Assembly: GCA_010909165.1 (NCBI GenBank)
Contig: VJWM01000280.1
Location: forward strand, 78,024 to 142,023
Source of the DNA: Anthoceros angustus
Lineage: Eukaryota; Streptophyta; Anthocerotopsida; Anthocerotales; Anthocerotaceae
Direction: 5' to 3'
Length of the DNA stretch: 64,000 nucleotides
In this document: positions 12,224-23,253 of the stretch, piece after piece
How the letters are laid out: each line of letters opens with the position of its first letter
Numbering within the stretch: position 1 is the first letter of the stretch
The notes under the pieces: generated by a model
What the model saw: only the letters and a program-made list of their open reading frames with translations
Databases searched by the model: none
Told to the model about the DNA's origin: nothing
Program-made: the position numbers and the translations under genes

Positions 12224-13303
12224 GCGTTCTCTCGGCCCACGGTTTAGGGTTATCGGGCCTACCACTCCCGAGTCGCCGTCCTTTCGGCCCTCCGTGAGAC
12301 TTCTCACCGGTGAGTGCACGATGGCGGTCGTGCAATCCCGACCAGAATCGGTGAAGCTTGAGAAACCGTTTTAATTTTTGAAAGTGTTTCGTAGAAAGGG
12401 CCTATGTAAATTAGCCTACTTGTACCAAATATCAAAGGCTATCGTCAAGCTATGTTGGAGCTTGAAATGACAACTTGCATGCAGAGAAGGAAAATCAAGT
12501 CAACCAAGAACAACCTTTAGACTAAACCACATCCTTGTAGAGGCAGGTGAAAACCAAGCGTGGGATGAAAACAATCACTACTATTCGAAGTTTTGAAAAG
12601 GGTGGAGACCCCATTAAAAGCGTTGAGCGTTTTTTTAGAGGACTTAACTTTCTCTGAAGGAGAAGCTCTTTTGCCCACCAAAATTTTCAAACCTCCTAGG
12701 AGCAAAGATTTGCATAGTACTAAATTGCAATCAAGAATGTAGGTCGCTAGAATGAAGGTGGCAGATAGTCTAAAATCTTATGTGAAACGAGTCATGTCCA
12801 TGCACACGATGTTTGATTTAACGTAAGCAAAAATCTTGTCACTAAAGGACGTGGACGACGAAGGTATTTTTCCAATCCATGAAGTCCATCGGCGGCAAAC
12901 CTTTAACTTTGCATGGTCGGGAGTGTGCATGAGTGTAAGTGTTGGGAATGCGTGTTGACGATGCTGACCGTGGAATGCGATGCCGGATGTATGGATGGGC
13001 GCGGGTCGGATGCATAGGATTCAAACATTGACAATTAATGGAGGGAGTCTCTGGTCACGGCAGCTATGTCGACTATGTGCGACGCGACATACTCCTCACA
13101 TCATTCTTGGCACCCGGGACAAACATTTGACCCCTTGCTTCAAAGAAGCATAACAAATTTGGCCGTCATAATGCACATCTATTGATACATTGAATTTTAC
13201 GTAGTGAGAAAAAGTCACCGACCATGCTGCATGCTAGTATGTGAGCTCAAGCACACTGAGCTATTTGATTGAAGGCAAGTTCACAGATAATCTAAGGCTC
13301 AAT

Positions 13304-14225
13304 TCACGAGCTCTTCCAAACAAAAATTCCCACTTTGCAAAAACCATGCCGGTACTATAACGGATGCATGCGGACGCAAAAATCGGTAAGTGCTCTTGAG
13401 CGTACTCACCGCCACATTACATGCGTCGGCAATGCTCTTGAGCGAGCCGCACGGTTCCCTCGAGATCTTACGGACCATGTATATAACTCCGCGGTGACCG
13501 ATGGGGAGCTTGGATATCAATTTTTGTTTTCCGAGGGCACTCACTTGAAAGATGCCTCGTGACTTTCCTTGCGCATTTCGAGCTGGAACAAAACAGTCTT
13601 GCAAAATCCTTGGGCGGATAGCTTTGACGCGACGGCGGATTTCCTCGTGCTCGTCATGCACGGCCCTCATTTCTAGGAGGTCCACCAACTTCCCAACAAC
13701 CCCTGGTCAAGGCTATAGCTGCAGTACCCAAAGCCTCGTAGATTTCTTGCATTGACCGAGGAGTCCTTTCTTCTTTACAAGCCACGTACATAGCAGCAGC
13801 CACATACGCCTCTTCACAACTCCCTTTTCTCAAGACCCTCGCCTTCTTGTACAAGGAACTTGCCAATACTGCGTGTTGTGCACAATTCTCATTCTTCTGC
13901 GAGCTCGAAATCCTATCAAAGGCGTATATCAGTCGTCATGAGTGGGAACCCGTGCATTCGTGTTCCGCAGTGTGGATGCAACCCATTTTTCCTTGCGCTG
14001 TAGTGCGGATGCAAGTGGTTAGGCCAGCATGGTCGAGCAAGTCATCCGTGTCGTGGGGCGTCCCACACGCCTCCTTCTCCTCGTGCTCGGTGTCATTATC
14101 GAACTTCCTATATTCCAAGGTTTCACGACACGACGTTCTTCTAACACTAGACCGCACTGCAAATGCTCTGCACTGTCCTCATAAATCTCTGTCTTTATCT
14201 TGCACTCTAGACATTTCAGCTCCAT
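13304..14225 (-). pseudogene. TFIIB-like copy 5 (best-preserved ends)
   Basis: TFIIB recruits RNA polymerase II to promoters: a zinc ribbon contacts polymerase and two cyclin folds bind TBP and DNA. Here the minus strand opens with MELKCLECKIKTEIYEDS (first zinc-ribbon Cys pair CLEC), then CGLVLEERR, a DETLEYRKFDND segment like TFIIB's core region, and DHAGLTTC. The first cyclin repeat has AAAMYVACKEERTPRS. The second has VIYMVRKISREPCGSLKSIA, VAVSTLKSTYRFLRPHA and VPAWF. A 129-codon frame (13299-13688) spans the second repeat. About 307 codons fit between start and end, close to the usual TFIIB length of about 310-320. No intron is visible, so it could derive from a retrocopy. At least three frame breaks make it non-coding as read. 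Confidence 0.82.
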
Positions 14226-16759
14226 ATTCTCTGTCCCGAGATAATTAAAAAGTGGAATGTGTAGCCTTGAAATCGTTAACCCACGAGGGCTTTGGACAAT
14301 GAGTGACTAAGCACAATGATTGTTTTTCAAACAAGAAAGGATTCCAGTGACCTTGAACCTTGACACCTTACGAGGGCTTGTCCAATGTTTATGAATATAT
14401 GTAAGTCGATCCCTCATTTATATACCCAAGTTTTCCTTGGCCCTTGGGAATCTTACGTGGAATTTTGCATCCCGAAACCCCTAATTACCATGGGCCAAGG
14501 AACAATCATCCTTGATTTCGTCATCCCTTTTTTCCCCTTAAATTCGCCCCACTTCCTTCGAGGTTGATTCCGTCCTTGGACTTTGGCCTCACAAATTTTT
14601 CCACAAAGTTCTTCTTTCTCGAGCCGGACGCCAAGAGTCCGCTAGCCTACTTGCGCCGGACGCCGGAGTCTGCCGTCCTATTGGCGCACTCCGACACCCG
14701 CAAGGCCAAGATGCACGGAGTCCGTCGGCCTACCCGCACGATCGAGCCTCCCACTCCCCAATGCGACGTTCTCTCGGCCCACGGTTTAGGGTTATCGGGC
14801 CTACCACTCCCGAGTCGCCGTCCTTTCGGCCCTCCCGTGAGACTTCTCACCGGTGAGTGCACGATGGCGGTCGTGCAATCCCGACCTCAGAATCGTGAAG
14901 CTTGAGAAACCGTTTTAATTTTTGAAAGTGTTTCGTAGAAAGGGCCTATGTAAATTAGCCTACTTGTACCAAATATCAAAGGCTATCGCAGTCAAGCTAT
15001 GTTGGAGCTTGAAATGACAACTTGCATGCAGAGAAGGAAATCAAGTCAACCAAGAACAACCTTTAGACTAAACCACATCCTTGTAGAGGCGGTGAAAACC
15101 AAGCGTGGGATGAAAACAATCACTACTATTCAAGTTTTGAAAAGGGTGGAGACCCCATTAAAAGCGTTGAGCGTTTTTAGAGGACTTAACTTTCTCAAGG
15201 AGAAGCTCTTTTGCCCACCAAAATTTTCAAACCTCCTAGGAGCAAAGATTTGCATAGTACTAAATTGCAATCAAGAATGTAGGTCGCTAGAATGAAGGTG
15301 GCGATAGTCTAAAATCTTATGTGAAACGAGTCATGTCCATGCACACGATGTTTGATTTAACGTAAGCAAAAATCTTGTCACTAAAGGACGTGGACGAAGG
15401 TCTTTTTCCAATCCATGAAGTCCATCGGCAAACCTTTAACTTTGCATGGTCGGAGTGTGCATGAGTGTAAGTGTTGGGAATGCGTGTTGACGATCCGACC
15501 GTGGAATGCGATGCGGATGTATGGATGGGCGGGTCGGATGCATAGGATTCAAACATTGATGCTTAATGGAGGAGTCTCGGTCACGGCAGCTATGTCGACT
15601 ATGTGCGACGCGACATACTCCTCACATCATTCTTGGCACCCGGGACAAACATTTGACCCCTTGCTTCAAAGAAGCATAACAAATTGGCCATAATGCACAT
15701 CTATTGATACATTTAATTTTACGAGTGAGAAAAAGTCACGACCATGCTGCATGCTAGTATGTGAGCCTCAAGCAAATGAGCTATTTGATTGAAGGCAAGT
15801 TCACAAGATAATCTAAGGCTCAATTCCGAGCTCTTCCAAACAAAAATTCCCACTTTGCAAAAACCATGCCGGTACTATAACGGATGCATGCGGACGCAAA
15901 AATCGGTAAGTGCTCTTGAGCGTACTCACCGCCACATTACATGCGTCGGCAATGCTCTTGAGCGAGCCGCACGGTTCCCTCGAGATCTTACGGACCATGT
16001 ATATAACTCCGCGGTGACCGATCGTGGGGAGCTTGGATATCGAATTTTTGTTTTCCGAGGGCACTCACACTTGAAAGACGCCTCGCACTTCCTTGCGCAT
16101 TTCGAGCACGGAACAAAATAAAGGTCTTGCAAAAATCCTTGGGCCGGATAGCTTTGACGCGGATTTCCTCGGTGCGCGTCATGCACGGCCCTCATTTCTA
16201 GGAGGTCCACCAACTTCCCAACAACCCCCGGTCAAGGCTATAGCTGCAGTACCCAAAGCCTCGTAGATTTCTTGCATTGACCGAGGAGTCCTTTCTTCTT
16301 TACAAGCCACGTACATAGCAGCCACATACGCCTCTTCACAACTCCCTTTTCTCAAGACCCTCGCCTTCTTGTACAAGGAACTTGCCAATACCTGCGTGTT
16401 GTGCACAATTCTCATTCTTTCTGCGAGCTCTGAAATCCTATCAAAGGCAGATATCAGGCTGCCGTCATGAGTGGGAACCCGTGCATTCGTGTTCCGCAGT
16501 GTGGATGCAACCCATTTTTCCTTTGCGCCTGTAGTGCGGATGCAAGTGGTTAGGCCAGCATGGTCGAGCAAGTCATCCGTGTACGTAGGACGTCCCACAC
16601 GCTCCTTCTCCTCGTGCTCGGTGTCATTATCGAACTTCCTATATTCCAAGGTTTCGTCGATACGACGTTCTTCTAACACTAGACCGCACTGCAAATGCTG
16701 CCTGCACTGCTGTCCTCATAAATCTGTCTTTATCTTGCACTCTAGACATTTCACTCCAT
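14226..16759. repeat. Array unit 6 (about 2.53 kb)
   Basis: This is a full unit in standard order, with the telo-box at about 14,779 and an intact core frame ending at 15,295. Confidence 0.9.
15824..16759 (-). pseudogene. TFIIB-like copy 6 (longest open frame)
   Basis: A single 171-codon minus-strand frame (16179-16694) runs from the second zinc-ribbon half through the first cyclin repeat: CGLVLEERRIDETLEYRKF, DHAGLTTCI, AFDRISELAERMRIV, SSLYKKARVLRKGSCEEAY, YVACKEERTPRSMQEIYEAL. This order matches TFIIB and is the strongest evidence for the identification. The second cyclin repeat follows at 15,830-16,060 in a different frame. Confidence 0.85.
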
Positions 16760-18398
16760 ATTCTCGGCTGTCCCGAGATAATTAAAAAGTGGAATGTGTA
16801 GCCTTGAAATCGTTAACCCACGAGGGCTTTGGACAATGAGTGACTAAGCACAATGATTGTTTTTCAAACAAGAAAGGATTCCAGTGACCTTGAACCTTGA
16901 CACCTTACGAGGGCTTGTCCAATGTTTATGAATATATGTAAGTCGCATCCCTCATTTATATACCCAAGTTTTCCTTGGCCCTTGGGAATCTTACGTGGAA
17001 TTTTGCATCCCGAAACCCCTAATTACCATGGGCCAAGGAACAATCATCCTTGGATTTCGTCATCCCTTTTTTCCCCTTAAATTCGCCCCACTTCCTTCGA
17101 GGTTGATTCCGTCCTTGGACTTTGGCCTCACAAATTTTTCCACAAAGTTCTTCTTTCTCGAGCGGACGCCAAGAGTCCGCTAGCCTACTTGCGCCGGACG
17201 GGAGTCTCGTCACGGCAGCTATGTCGACTATGTGCGACGCGACATACTCCTCACATCATTCTTGGCACCGGGACAAACATTTGACCCCTTGCTTCAAAGA
17301 AGCATAACAAATTTGGCCGTCATAATGCACATCTATTGATACATTTAATTTTACGTAGTGAGAAAAAGTCACGACCATGCTGCATGCTAGTATGTGAGCT
17401 GAAGCACACATTGAGCTATTTGATTGAAGGCAAGTTCACAAGATAATCTAAGGCTCAATTCACGAGCTCTTCCAAACAAAAATTCCCACTTTGCAAAAAC
17501 CATGCCGGTACTATAACGGATGCATGCGGACGCAAAAATCGGTAAGTGCTCTTGGCGTACTCACCGCCACATTACATGCGTCGGCAATGCTCTTGAGCGA
17601 GCCGCACGGTTCCCTCGAGATCTTACGGACCATGTATATAACTCCGCGGTGACCGATGGGGAGCTTCGGATATCGAATTTTTGTTTTCCGAGGGCACTCA
17701 CAGCTTGAAAGACAGCTCTCGCACTTTCCTTGCGCATTTCGAGCCTGGAACAAAACAGTGCTGCAAAATCCTTGGGCCGGATAGCTTTGGACGCGCACGG
17801 CGGATTTCCTCGGGTGCGCGGCTCGTCATGCACGGCCCTCATTTCTAGGAGGTCCACCAACTTCCCAACAACCCCCTGGTCAAGGCTATAGCTGCGAGTA
17901 CCCAAAGCCTCGTAGATTTCTTGCATTGACCGAGGAGTCCTTTCTTCTTTACAAGCCACGTACATAGCAGCCACATACGTCTCTTCACAACTCCCTTTTC
18001 TCAAGACCCTCGCCTTCTTGTACAAGGAACTTGCCAATACTGCGTGTTGTGCACAATTCTCATTCTTTCTGCGAGCTCAAATCCTATCAAAGGCGTATAT
18101 CAGTGCCGTCATGAGTGGGAACCCGTGCATTCGTGTTCCGCAGTGTGGATGCAACCCATTTTTCCTTGCGCTGTAGTGCGGATGCAAGTGGTTAGGCCAG
18201 CATGGTCGAGCAAGTCATCCGTGTCGTGGGGCGTCCCACGCTCCTTCTCCTCGTGCTCGGTGTCATTATCGAACTTCCTATATTCCAAGGTTTCGTCGAT
18301 CGACGTTCTTCTAACACTAGACCGCACTGCAAATGCCGCATCTCGGACTGCTGTCCTCATAAATCTCTTTATCTTGCACTCTAGACATTTCACTCCAT
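16760..18398. repeat. Array unit 7, short form (about 1.64 kb)
   Basis: This unit has the same internal deletion as unit 4: at about 17,205 the GC-rich segment joins gagtctcgtcacggc. The telo-box and core are absent. Confidence 0.85.
17460..18398 (-). pseudogene. TFIIB-like copy 7
   Basis: A 158-codon minus-strand frame (17561-18037) joins the first cyclin repeat to the linker PKDFAALFCSRLEMRKESAR. The zinc-ribbon side (18109-18393) and the end of the second repeat are in other frames. Confidence 0.78.
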
Positions 18399-19376
18399 AT
18401 TCTCTGTCCCGAGATAATTAAAAAGTGGAATGTGTAGCCTTGAAATCGTTAACCCACGAGGGCTTTGGACAATGAGTGACTAAGCACAATGATTGTTTTT
18501 CAAGCAAGAAAGGATTCCACGGTGACCTTGAACCTTGACACCTTACGAGGGCTTGTCCAATGTTTATGAATATATGTAAGTCGCATCCCTCATTTATATA
18601 CCCAAGTTTTCCTTGGCCCTTGGGAATCTTACGTGGAATTTTGCATCCCGAAACCCCTAATTACCATGGGCCAAGGAACAATCATCCTTGGATTTCGTCA
18701 TCCCCTTTTTTCCCCTTAAATTCGCCCCACTTCCTTCGAGGTTGATTCCGTCCTTGGACTTTGGCCTCACAAATTTTTCCACAAAGTTCTTCTTTCTCGA
18801 GCGGACGCCAAGAGTCCGCTAGCCTACTTGCGCCGGACGCCGGAGTCTGCCGTCCTATTGGCGCACTCCGGCACACCCAAGGCCAAGATGCACGGAGTCC
18901 GTCGGCCTACCCGCACGATCGAGCCTCCCACTCCCCAATGCGACGTTCTCTCGGCCCACGGTTTAGGGTTATCGGGCCTACCACTCCCGAGTCGCCGTCC
19001 TTCGGCCCTCCCGTGAGACTTCTCACCGGTGAGTGCATCGATGGCGTCGTGCAATCCCGACCAGAATCGGTGAAGCTTGAGAAACCGCTTTTAATTTTTG
19101 AAAGTGTTTCGTAGAAAGGGCCTATGTAAATTAGCCTACTTGTACCAAATATCAAAGGCTATCGCAGTCAAGCTATGTTGGAGCTTGAAATGACAACTTG
19201 CATGCAGAGAAGGAAAAGCGAAGTCAACCAAGAACAACCTTTAGACTAAACCACATCCTTGTAGAGGCGGTGAAAACCAAGCGTGGGATGAAAACAATCA
19301 CTACTATTCAAGTTTTGAAAAGGGTGGAGACCCCATTAAAAGCGTTGAGCGTTTTTAGAGGACTTAACTTTCTCAA
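18399..19376. repeat. Array unit 8, truncated
   Basis: This is a normal unit up to the middle of the conserved core (ttaactttctcaag). It then switches to TFIIB-like sequence (accctcgccttct) and starts a chain of short scrambled pieces. Confidence 0.85.
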
Positions 19377-19900
19377 GACCCTCGCCTTCTCCTCGTGCTC
19401 GGTGTCATTATCGAACTTCCTATATTCCAAGGTTTCGTCGATCGACGTTCTCTCGGCCCACGGTTTAGGGTTATCGGGCCTACCCGCACGATCGAGCCTC
19501 CCACTCCCCAATGCGACGTTCTCTCGGCCCACGGTTTAGGGTTATCGGGCCTACCCGCACGATCGAGCCTCCCACTCCCCAATGCGACGTTCTCTCGGCC
19601 CACGGTTTAGGGTTATCGGGCCTACCACTCCCGAGTCGCCGTCCTTTCGGCCCTCCCGTGAGACTTCTCACCGGTGAGTGCACGAGTCCGCCGGCCTACC
19701 CGCACGATCGAGCCTCCCACTCCCCAATGCGACGCGACATACTCCTCACATCATTCTTGGCACCCGGGACAAACATTTGACCTTGAACCTTGACACCTTA
19801 CGAGGGCTTGTCCAATGTTTATGAATATATGTAAGTCGCATCCCCTTTTTTCCCCTTAAATTCGCCCCACTTCCTTGAGGTTGATTCCGTCCTTGGACTT
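19377..19900. repeat. Scrambled array pieces including a 71-bp triplication
   Basis: Six or more array fragments of 20-130 bases are joined here, all in forward orientation. The telo-box segment is present three times with starts at 19,444, 19,515 and 19,586. The last piece leads into the ttctttct tract at about 19,925. Confidence 0.85.
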
Positions 19901-19916
19901 TGGCCTCACAAATTTT

Positions 19917-20140
19917 TCCACAAAGTTCTTCTTTCTCTTTTCTAGGTTTCTTCCTCCTCTCTTCTCTTTTCTCTTTTCTCCTCTCTTGCTCCTTCCTTCT
20001 CCTCTCTTGCTCCCTATCCTCTCTAGCTCCTCTCGTCCTCTCTCGCTCTCACTCTCTCGCTCTCTCGCTCTCTTTTCTCTTTTCTCTTTTCTCCTCTCTT
20101 CTCTAATCTACCTCTTCCACTCTTCCTAGCTAACTATCGC
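19917..20140. repeat. Polypyrimidine (CT-rich) tract
   Basis: About 220 bases are almost pure pyrimidine on the plus strand, made of ttctcttttctc, ctctcttgctcc and ctctcgctctc blocks. The long open frames that cross it reflect composition only. Pieces reappear at 20,715-20,838. Confidence 0.9.
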
Positions 20141-20188
20141 CCCCCGCCGCCTCCCAAAGAATCGCCTCATCATAGGGCATTGCCCTCA

Positions 20189-20352
20189 CGGCCCTCATTT
20201 CTAGGAGGTCCACCAACTTCCCAACAACCCCCGGTCAAGGCTATAGCTGCAGTACCCAAAGCCTCGTAGATTTCTTGCATTGACCGAGGAGTCCTTTCTT
20301 CTTTACAAGCCACATTACATGCGTCGGCAATGCTCTTGAGCGTACTCACCGC
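20189..20352 (-). pseudogene. TFIIB-like fragment 8 (internally rearranged)
   Basis: The first cyclin repeat (VACKEERTPRSMQEIYEALG, 20,230-20,310) is joined at the shared bases CCAC directly to SLKSIADACNVA of the second repeat (20,310-20,352), deleting the material between them. The minus-strand frame 20170-20433 reads across the join. Confidence 0.7.
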
Positions 20353-20362
20353 ACCCACCGCT

Positions 20363-20700
20363 ACCTCCAGAAAGAAAGGTTTGGGCCCCGCCTCACCCCA
20401 GTCACCGCACCTCAAGACCCTACCGGACACCATGCACCCTCACACGGTCGACGCACGCTTGTGTAGCAAGACAAGCACACAGGTCGGAGAGCAAGGCATG
20501 ACATTTTATTATGGGAGCTCCTCCCCTCTTATAGGAGCTCCCCAAACCCCTAGCATTAATTAAGTCCGGTGGGGTAGGTGGGGTTGCTTACGGTTTTAAG
20601 TAGGTGGCCTCTTAAAGGTTCTTAACCTACCTCCTAACAATCCCACTAACCCCTAGGGGTCTTAATGACCCATTCACTCCCCTACCAACTATCCGCCTAC
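20363..20700. repeat. Unknown duplicated block X, copy 1 (LTR-like)
   Basis: This block is repeated almost exactly at 22,338-22,690. It contains a perfect stem GGGAGCTCC / GGAGCTCCC with a 12-base loop near 20,513-20,542. On the minus strand an AATAAA-like signal lies beside it (plus strand attttatta, about 20,500). These traits suit a transcript end or LTR, but I see no target-site duplication or TG/CA ends. Confidence 0.4.
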
Positions 20701-20714
20701 TTCTTGGGTGTTGG

Positions 20715-20838
20715 CCCAACCACCGTCTTCCTCCTCTCTTGCTCCCTATCCTCTCTAGCTCCTCTCTTCTCTTTTCTAGGTTTCTTCCTCCTCTCTTGCT
20801 CCCTATCCTCTCTAGCTCCTCTCTTCTCCTCTCTTGCT
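20715..20838. repeat. CT-rich patch replacing coding sequence
   Basis: Two 56-bp tandem copies of a CT-rich piece (starts about 20,728 and 20,784) stand where the sister block at 22,706-22,822 has about 100 bases of ordinary sequence. Both edges fall in shared CT runs (cctcctct and ctcttgctc). Confidence 0.8.
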
Positions 20839-21262
20839 CTTGTAGAGGCATCCTCTATAGCCATCAGACCGCATAATTACCTCCAGGCGGTTGGGTGTTG
20901 GTGCAGCCCCGCCCGCCAGACACCCCACCAACTCTACCGCCCGCTGGAAATCTCTTCCTCTTCCATTGGCTCCTCCCACATTGAGCCTTGCATCCATTTC
21001 ACTCTCCAAGTCCCGAATCTCCGTTGAGGTGCAATTTCCAAAATCTCCTCGTCATCGTGGGGACCCAACAACTTCCTTGTCAACAAGGCGCATCTCCTTG
21101 GCAAACTTGTTGACCCTAGCATGTAAGTGGACTGCATCTCACGGCCCTTCAAACAAATCTCATCAAATTCCTCGAGGCCACTCTCACGAGGCTATCTTAC
21201 ATAAGCATCCCTCTCAAGCGTCACCTCACTCAAAGCAGTGACATTCTCGGCATCTCTCTTCT
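20839..21262 (-). pseudogene. Unknown coding block Y, copy 1
   Basis: On the minus strand this reads in pieces as a charged, helix-rich protein: ALSEVTLERDAYV, then KEMR segments, EIRDLESEMDA, then FQRAVELVGCLAGG and EVIMRSDGYRGCLYKS. It is repeated at 22,822-23,253. I do not recognise the family; a retroelement gag or host gene fragment are both possible. Several frame breaks are present. Confidence 0.4.
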
Positions 21263-21263
21263 C

Positions 21264-21654
21264 CTCGTGCTCGGTGTCATTATCGAACTTCCTATATTCC
21301 AAGGTTTCGATGGCGTTGCTTCTGACGACCCGACATGCGATGCGGATGTATGGATGGGCGCGGGTCGGATGCATAGGATTCAAACATTGATTAATGGAGG
21401 GAGTCTCGGTCACGGCAGCTATGTCGACTATGTGCGACGCGACATACTCCTCACATCATTCTTGGCACCGGGACAAACATTTGACCCCTTGCTTCAAGCA
21501 TAACAAATTTGGCCGTCATAATGCACATGTCTATTGATACATTGAATTTTACGTAGTGAGAAAAGTCACCATTATGCGCATGCTAGTATGTGAGCACAAC
21601 AAATGAGCTATTTGATTGAAGGCAAGTTCACAACGCATAATCTAAGGCTCAATT
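21264..21654. repeat. Array remnant: a TFIIB-like snippet, then the segment before TFIIB
   Basis: About 45 bases of the zinc-ribbon region (21,264-21,310) are followed by about 35 bases of block Y (gttgcttctgacgaccc, also at 23,291) and then by the normal gatgcggatgtatgg segment, which continues into TFIIB-like copy 9. Confidence 0.8.
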
Positions 21655-22335
21655 CACGAGCTCTTCCAAACAAAAATTCCCACTTTGCAAAACCATGCCG
21701 GTACTATAACGGATGCATGCGGACGCAAAAATCGGTAAGTGCTCTTGAGCGTACTCACCGCCACATTACATGCGTCGGCAATGCTCTTGAGCGAGCTGCA
21801 GTTCCCTCGAGATCTTACAGACCATGTATATAACTCCGCGGTGACCATGTGGGGAGCTTGGATATCAATTTTGTTTTCCGAGGGCACTCACTTGAAAGAC
21901 AGCTCGCACTTCCTTGCGCATTTCGAGCACGGAACAAAGCAGTCTTGCAAAAATCCTTGGGCGGATAGCTTTGGGCCGCGGCGGATTTCCTGGCTCCATG
22001 CACGGCCCTCATTTCTAGGAGGTCCACCAACTTCCCAACAACCCCCGGTCAAGGCTATAGCTGCAGTACCCAAAGCCTCGTAGATTTCTTGCATTGACCG
22101 AGGAGTCCTTTCTTCTTTACAAGCCACGTACATAGCAGCAGCCACATCGTCTCTTCACAACTCCCTTTTCTCAAGACCCTCGCCTTCTTGTACAAGGAAC
22201 TTGCCAATACTGCGTGTTGTGCACAATTCTCATTCTTCTGCGAGCTCGAAATCCTATCAAAGGCGGATATGCCGCCGTCATGAGTGGGAACCCGTGCATT
22301 CGTGTTCCGCGGTGTGGATGCAACCCATTTTCCTC
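21655..22335 (-). pseudogene. TFIIB-like copy 9, N-terminus replaced
   Basis: Both cyclin repeats are present in broken frames. The copy ends in the linker before the zinc ribbon, where acccattttcct switches into block Y/X sequence (ccggtgggctacc, also at 23,330). Confidence 0.75.
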
Positions 22336-22337
22336 CG

Positions 22338-22705
22338 GTGGGCTACCTCCAGAAAGAAAGGTTTGGGCCCCGCCTCACCCCAGTCACCGCACCTCAAGAC
22401 CCTACCGGACACCATGCACCCTCACACGGTCGACGCACGCTTGTGTAGCAAGACAAGCACACAGGTCGGAGAGCAAGGCATGACATTTTATTATGGGAGC
22501 TCCTCCCCTCTTATAGGAGCTCCCCAAACCCCTAGCATTAATTAAGTCCGGTGGGGTAGGTGGGGTTGCTTACGGTTTTAAGTAGGTGGCCTCTTAAAGG
22601 TTCTTAACCTACCTCCTAACAATCCCACTAACCCCTAGGGTCTTAATGACCCATTCACTCCCCTACCAACTATCCGCCTACTTCTTCTTGGGTGTTGGCC
22701 CAACC
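22338..22705. repeat. Unknown duplicated block X, copy 2
   Basis: This is the same sequence as 20,363-20,700, including the GGGAGCTCC stem-loop. It continues without interruption into block Y copy 2. Confidence 0.4.
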
Positions 22706-23253
22706 ACCGTCTTCCTCCTCTTGGCTTGGGACTGCCCCCGTCCGGATCTCTTCACTCGTCGTCGCGACAGGAACCTCCACACCTGTCTCGGCGATGCGAC
22801 TGCTGAGCTGAACGCCACCCCTCTTGCTCTTGTAGAGGCATCCTCTATAGCCATCAGACCGCATAATTACCTCCAGGCGGTTGGGTGTTGGTGCAGCCCC
22901 GCCCGCCAGACACCCCACCAACTCTACCGCCCGCTGGAAATCTCTTCCTCTTCCATTGGCTCCTCCCACATTGAGCCTTCGCATCCATTTCACTCTCCAA
23001 GTCCCGAATCTCCGTTGAGGTGCAATTCTTCAAAATCTCCTCGTCATCGTGGGGACCCAACAACTTCCTTGTCAACAAGGAACGCATCTCCTTGGCAAAC
23101 TTGTTGACCCTAGCATGTAAGTGGACTGCATCTCACGGCCCTTCAAACAAATCTCATCAAATTCCTCGAGGCCACTCTCACGAGGCTATCTTACATAAGC
23201 ATCCCTCTCAGCGTCACCTCACTCAAAGCAGTGACATTCTCGGCATCTCTCTT
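22706..23253 (-). pseudogene. Unknown coding block Y, copy 2 (less interrupted)
   Basis: A 107-codon minus-strand frame (22670-22993) reads FQRAVELVGCLAGGAAP, EVIMRSDGYRGCLYKSKRGG, then an acidic end with SQEEEDGG and a stop. A second frame (22854-23087) supplies the upstream part: RSLLTRKLLGPHDDEEIL and TSTEIRDLESEMDA. Together they look like the C-terminal part of one protein with a helical, charged centre. I do not recognise it. Confidence 0.45.

Larger units (their letters stand above)
10191..14225. repeat. Array unit 5 (about 4.03 kb, with two extra 743-bp loops)
   Basis: The telo-box/core segment occurs three times in tandem (starts near 10,731, 11,481 and 12,224) before the unit continues normally to TFIIB-like copy 5. 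Confidence 0.88.

Noticed and set aside
19444-19657. Possible CRISPR-like repeat-spacer array
   Set aside because: The repeats are 71 bp, directly abutting and without spacers, and the context is eukaryotic array DNA.
19875-20129. 84-codon Leu/Ser/Phe-rich plus-strand frame
   Set aside because: It is the translation of a polypyrimidine tract; open frames arise there by composition.
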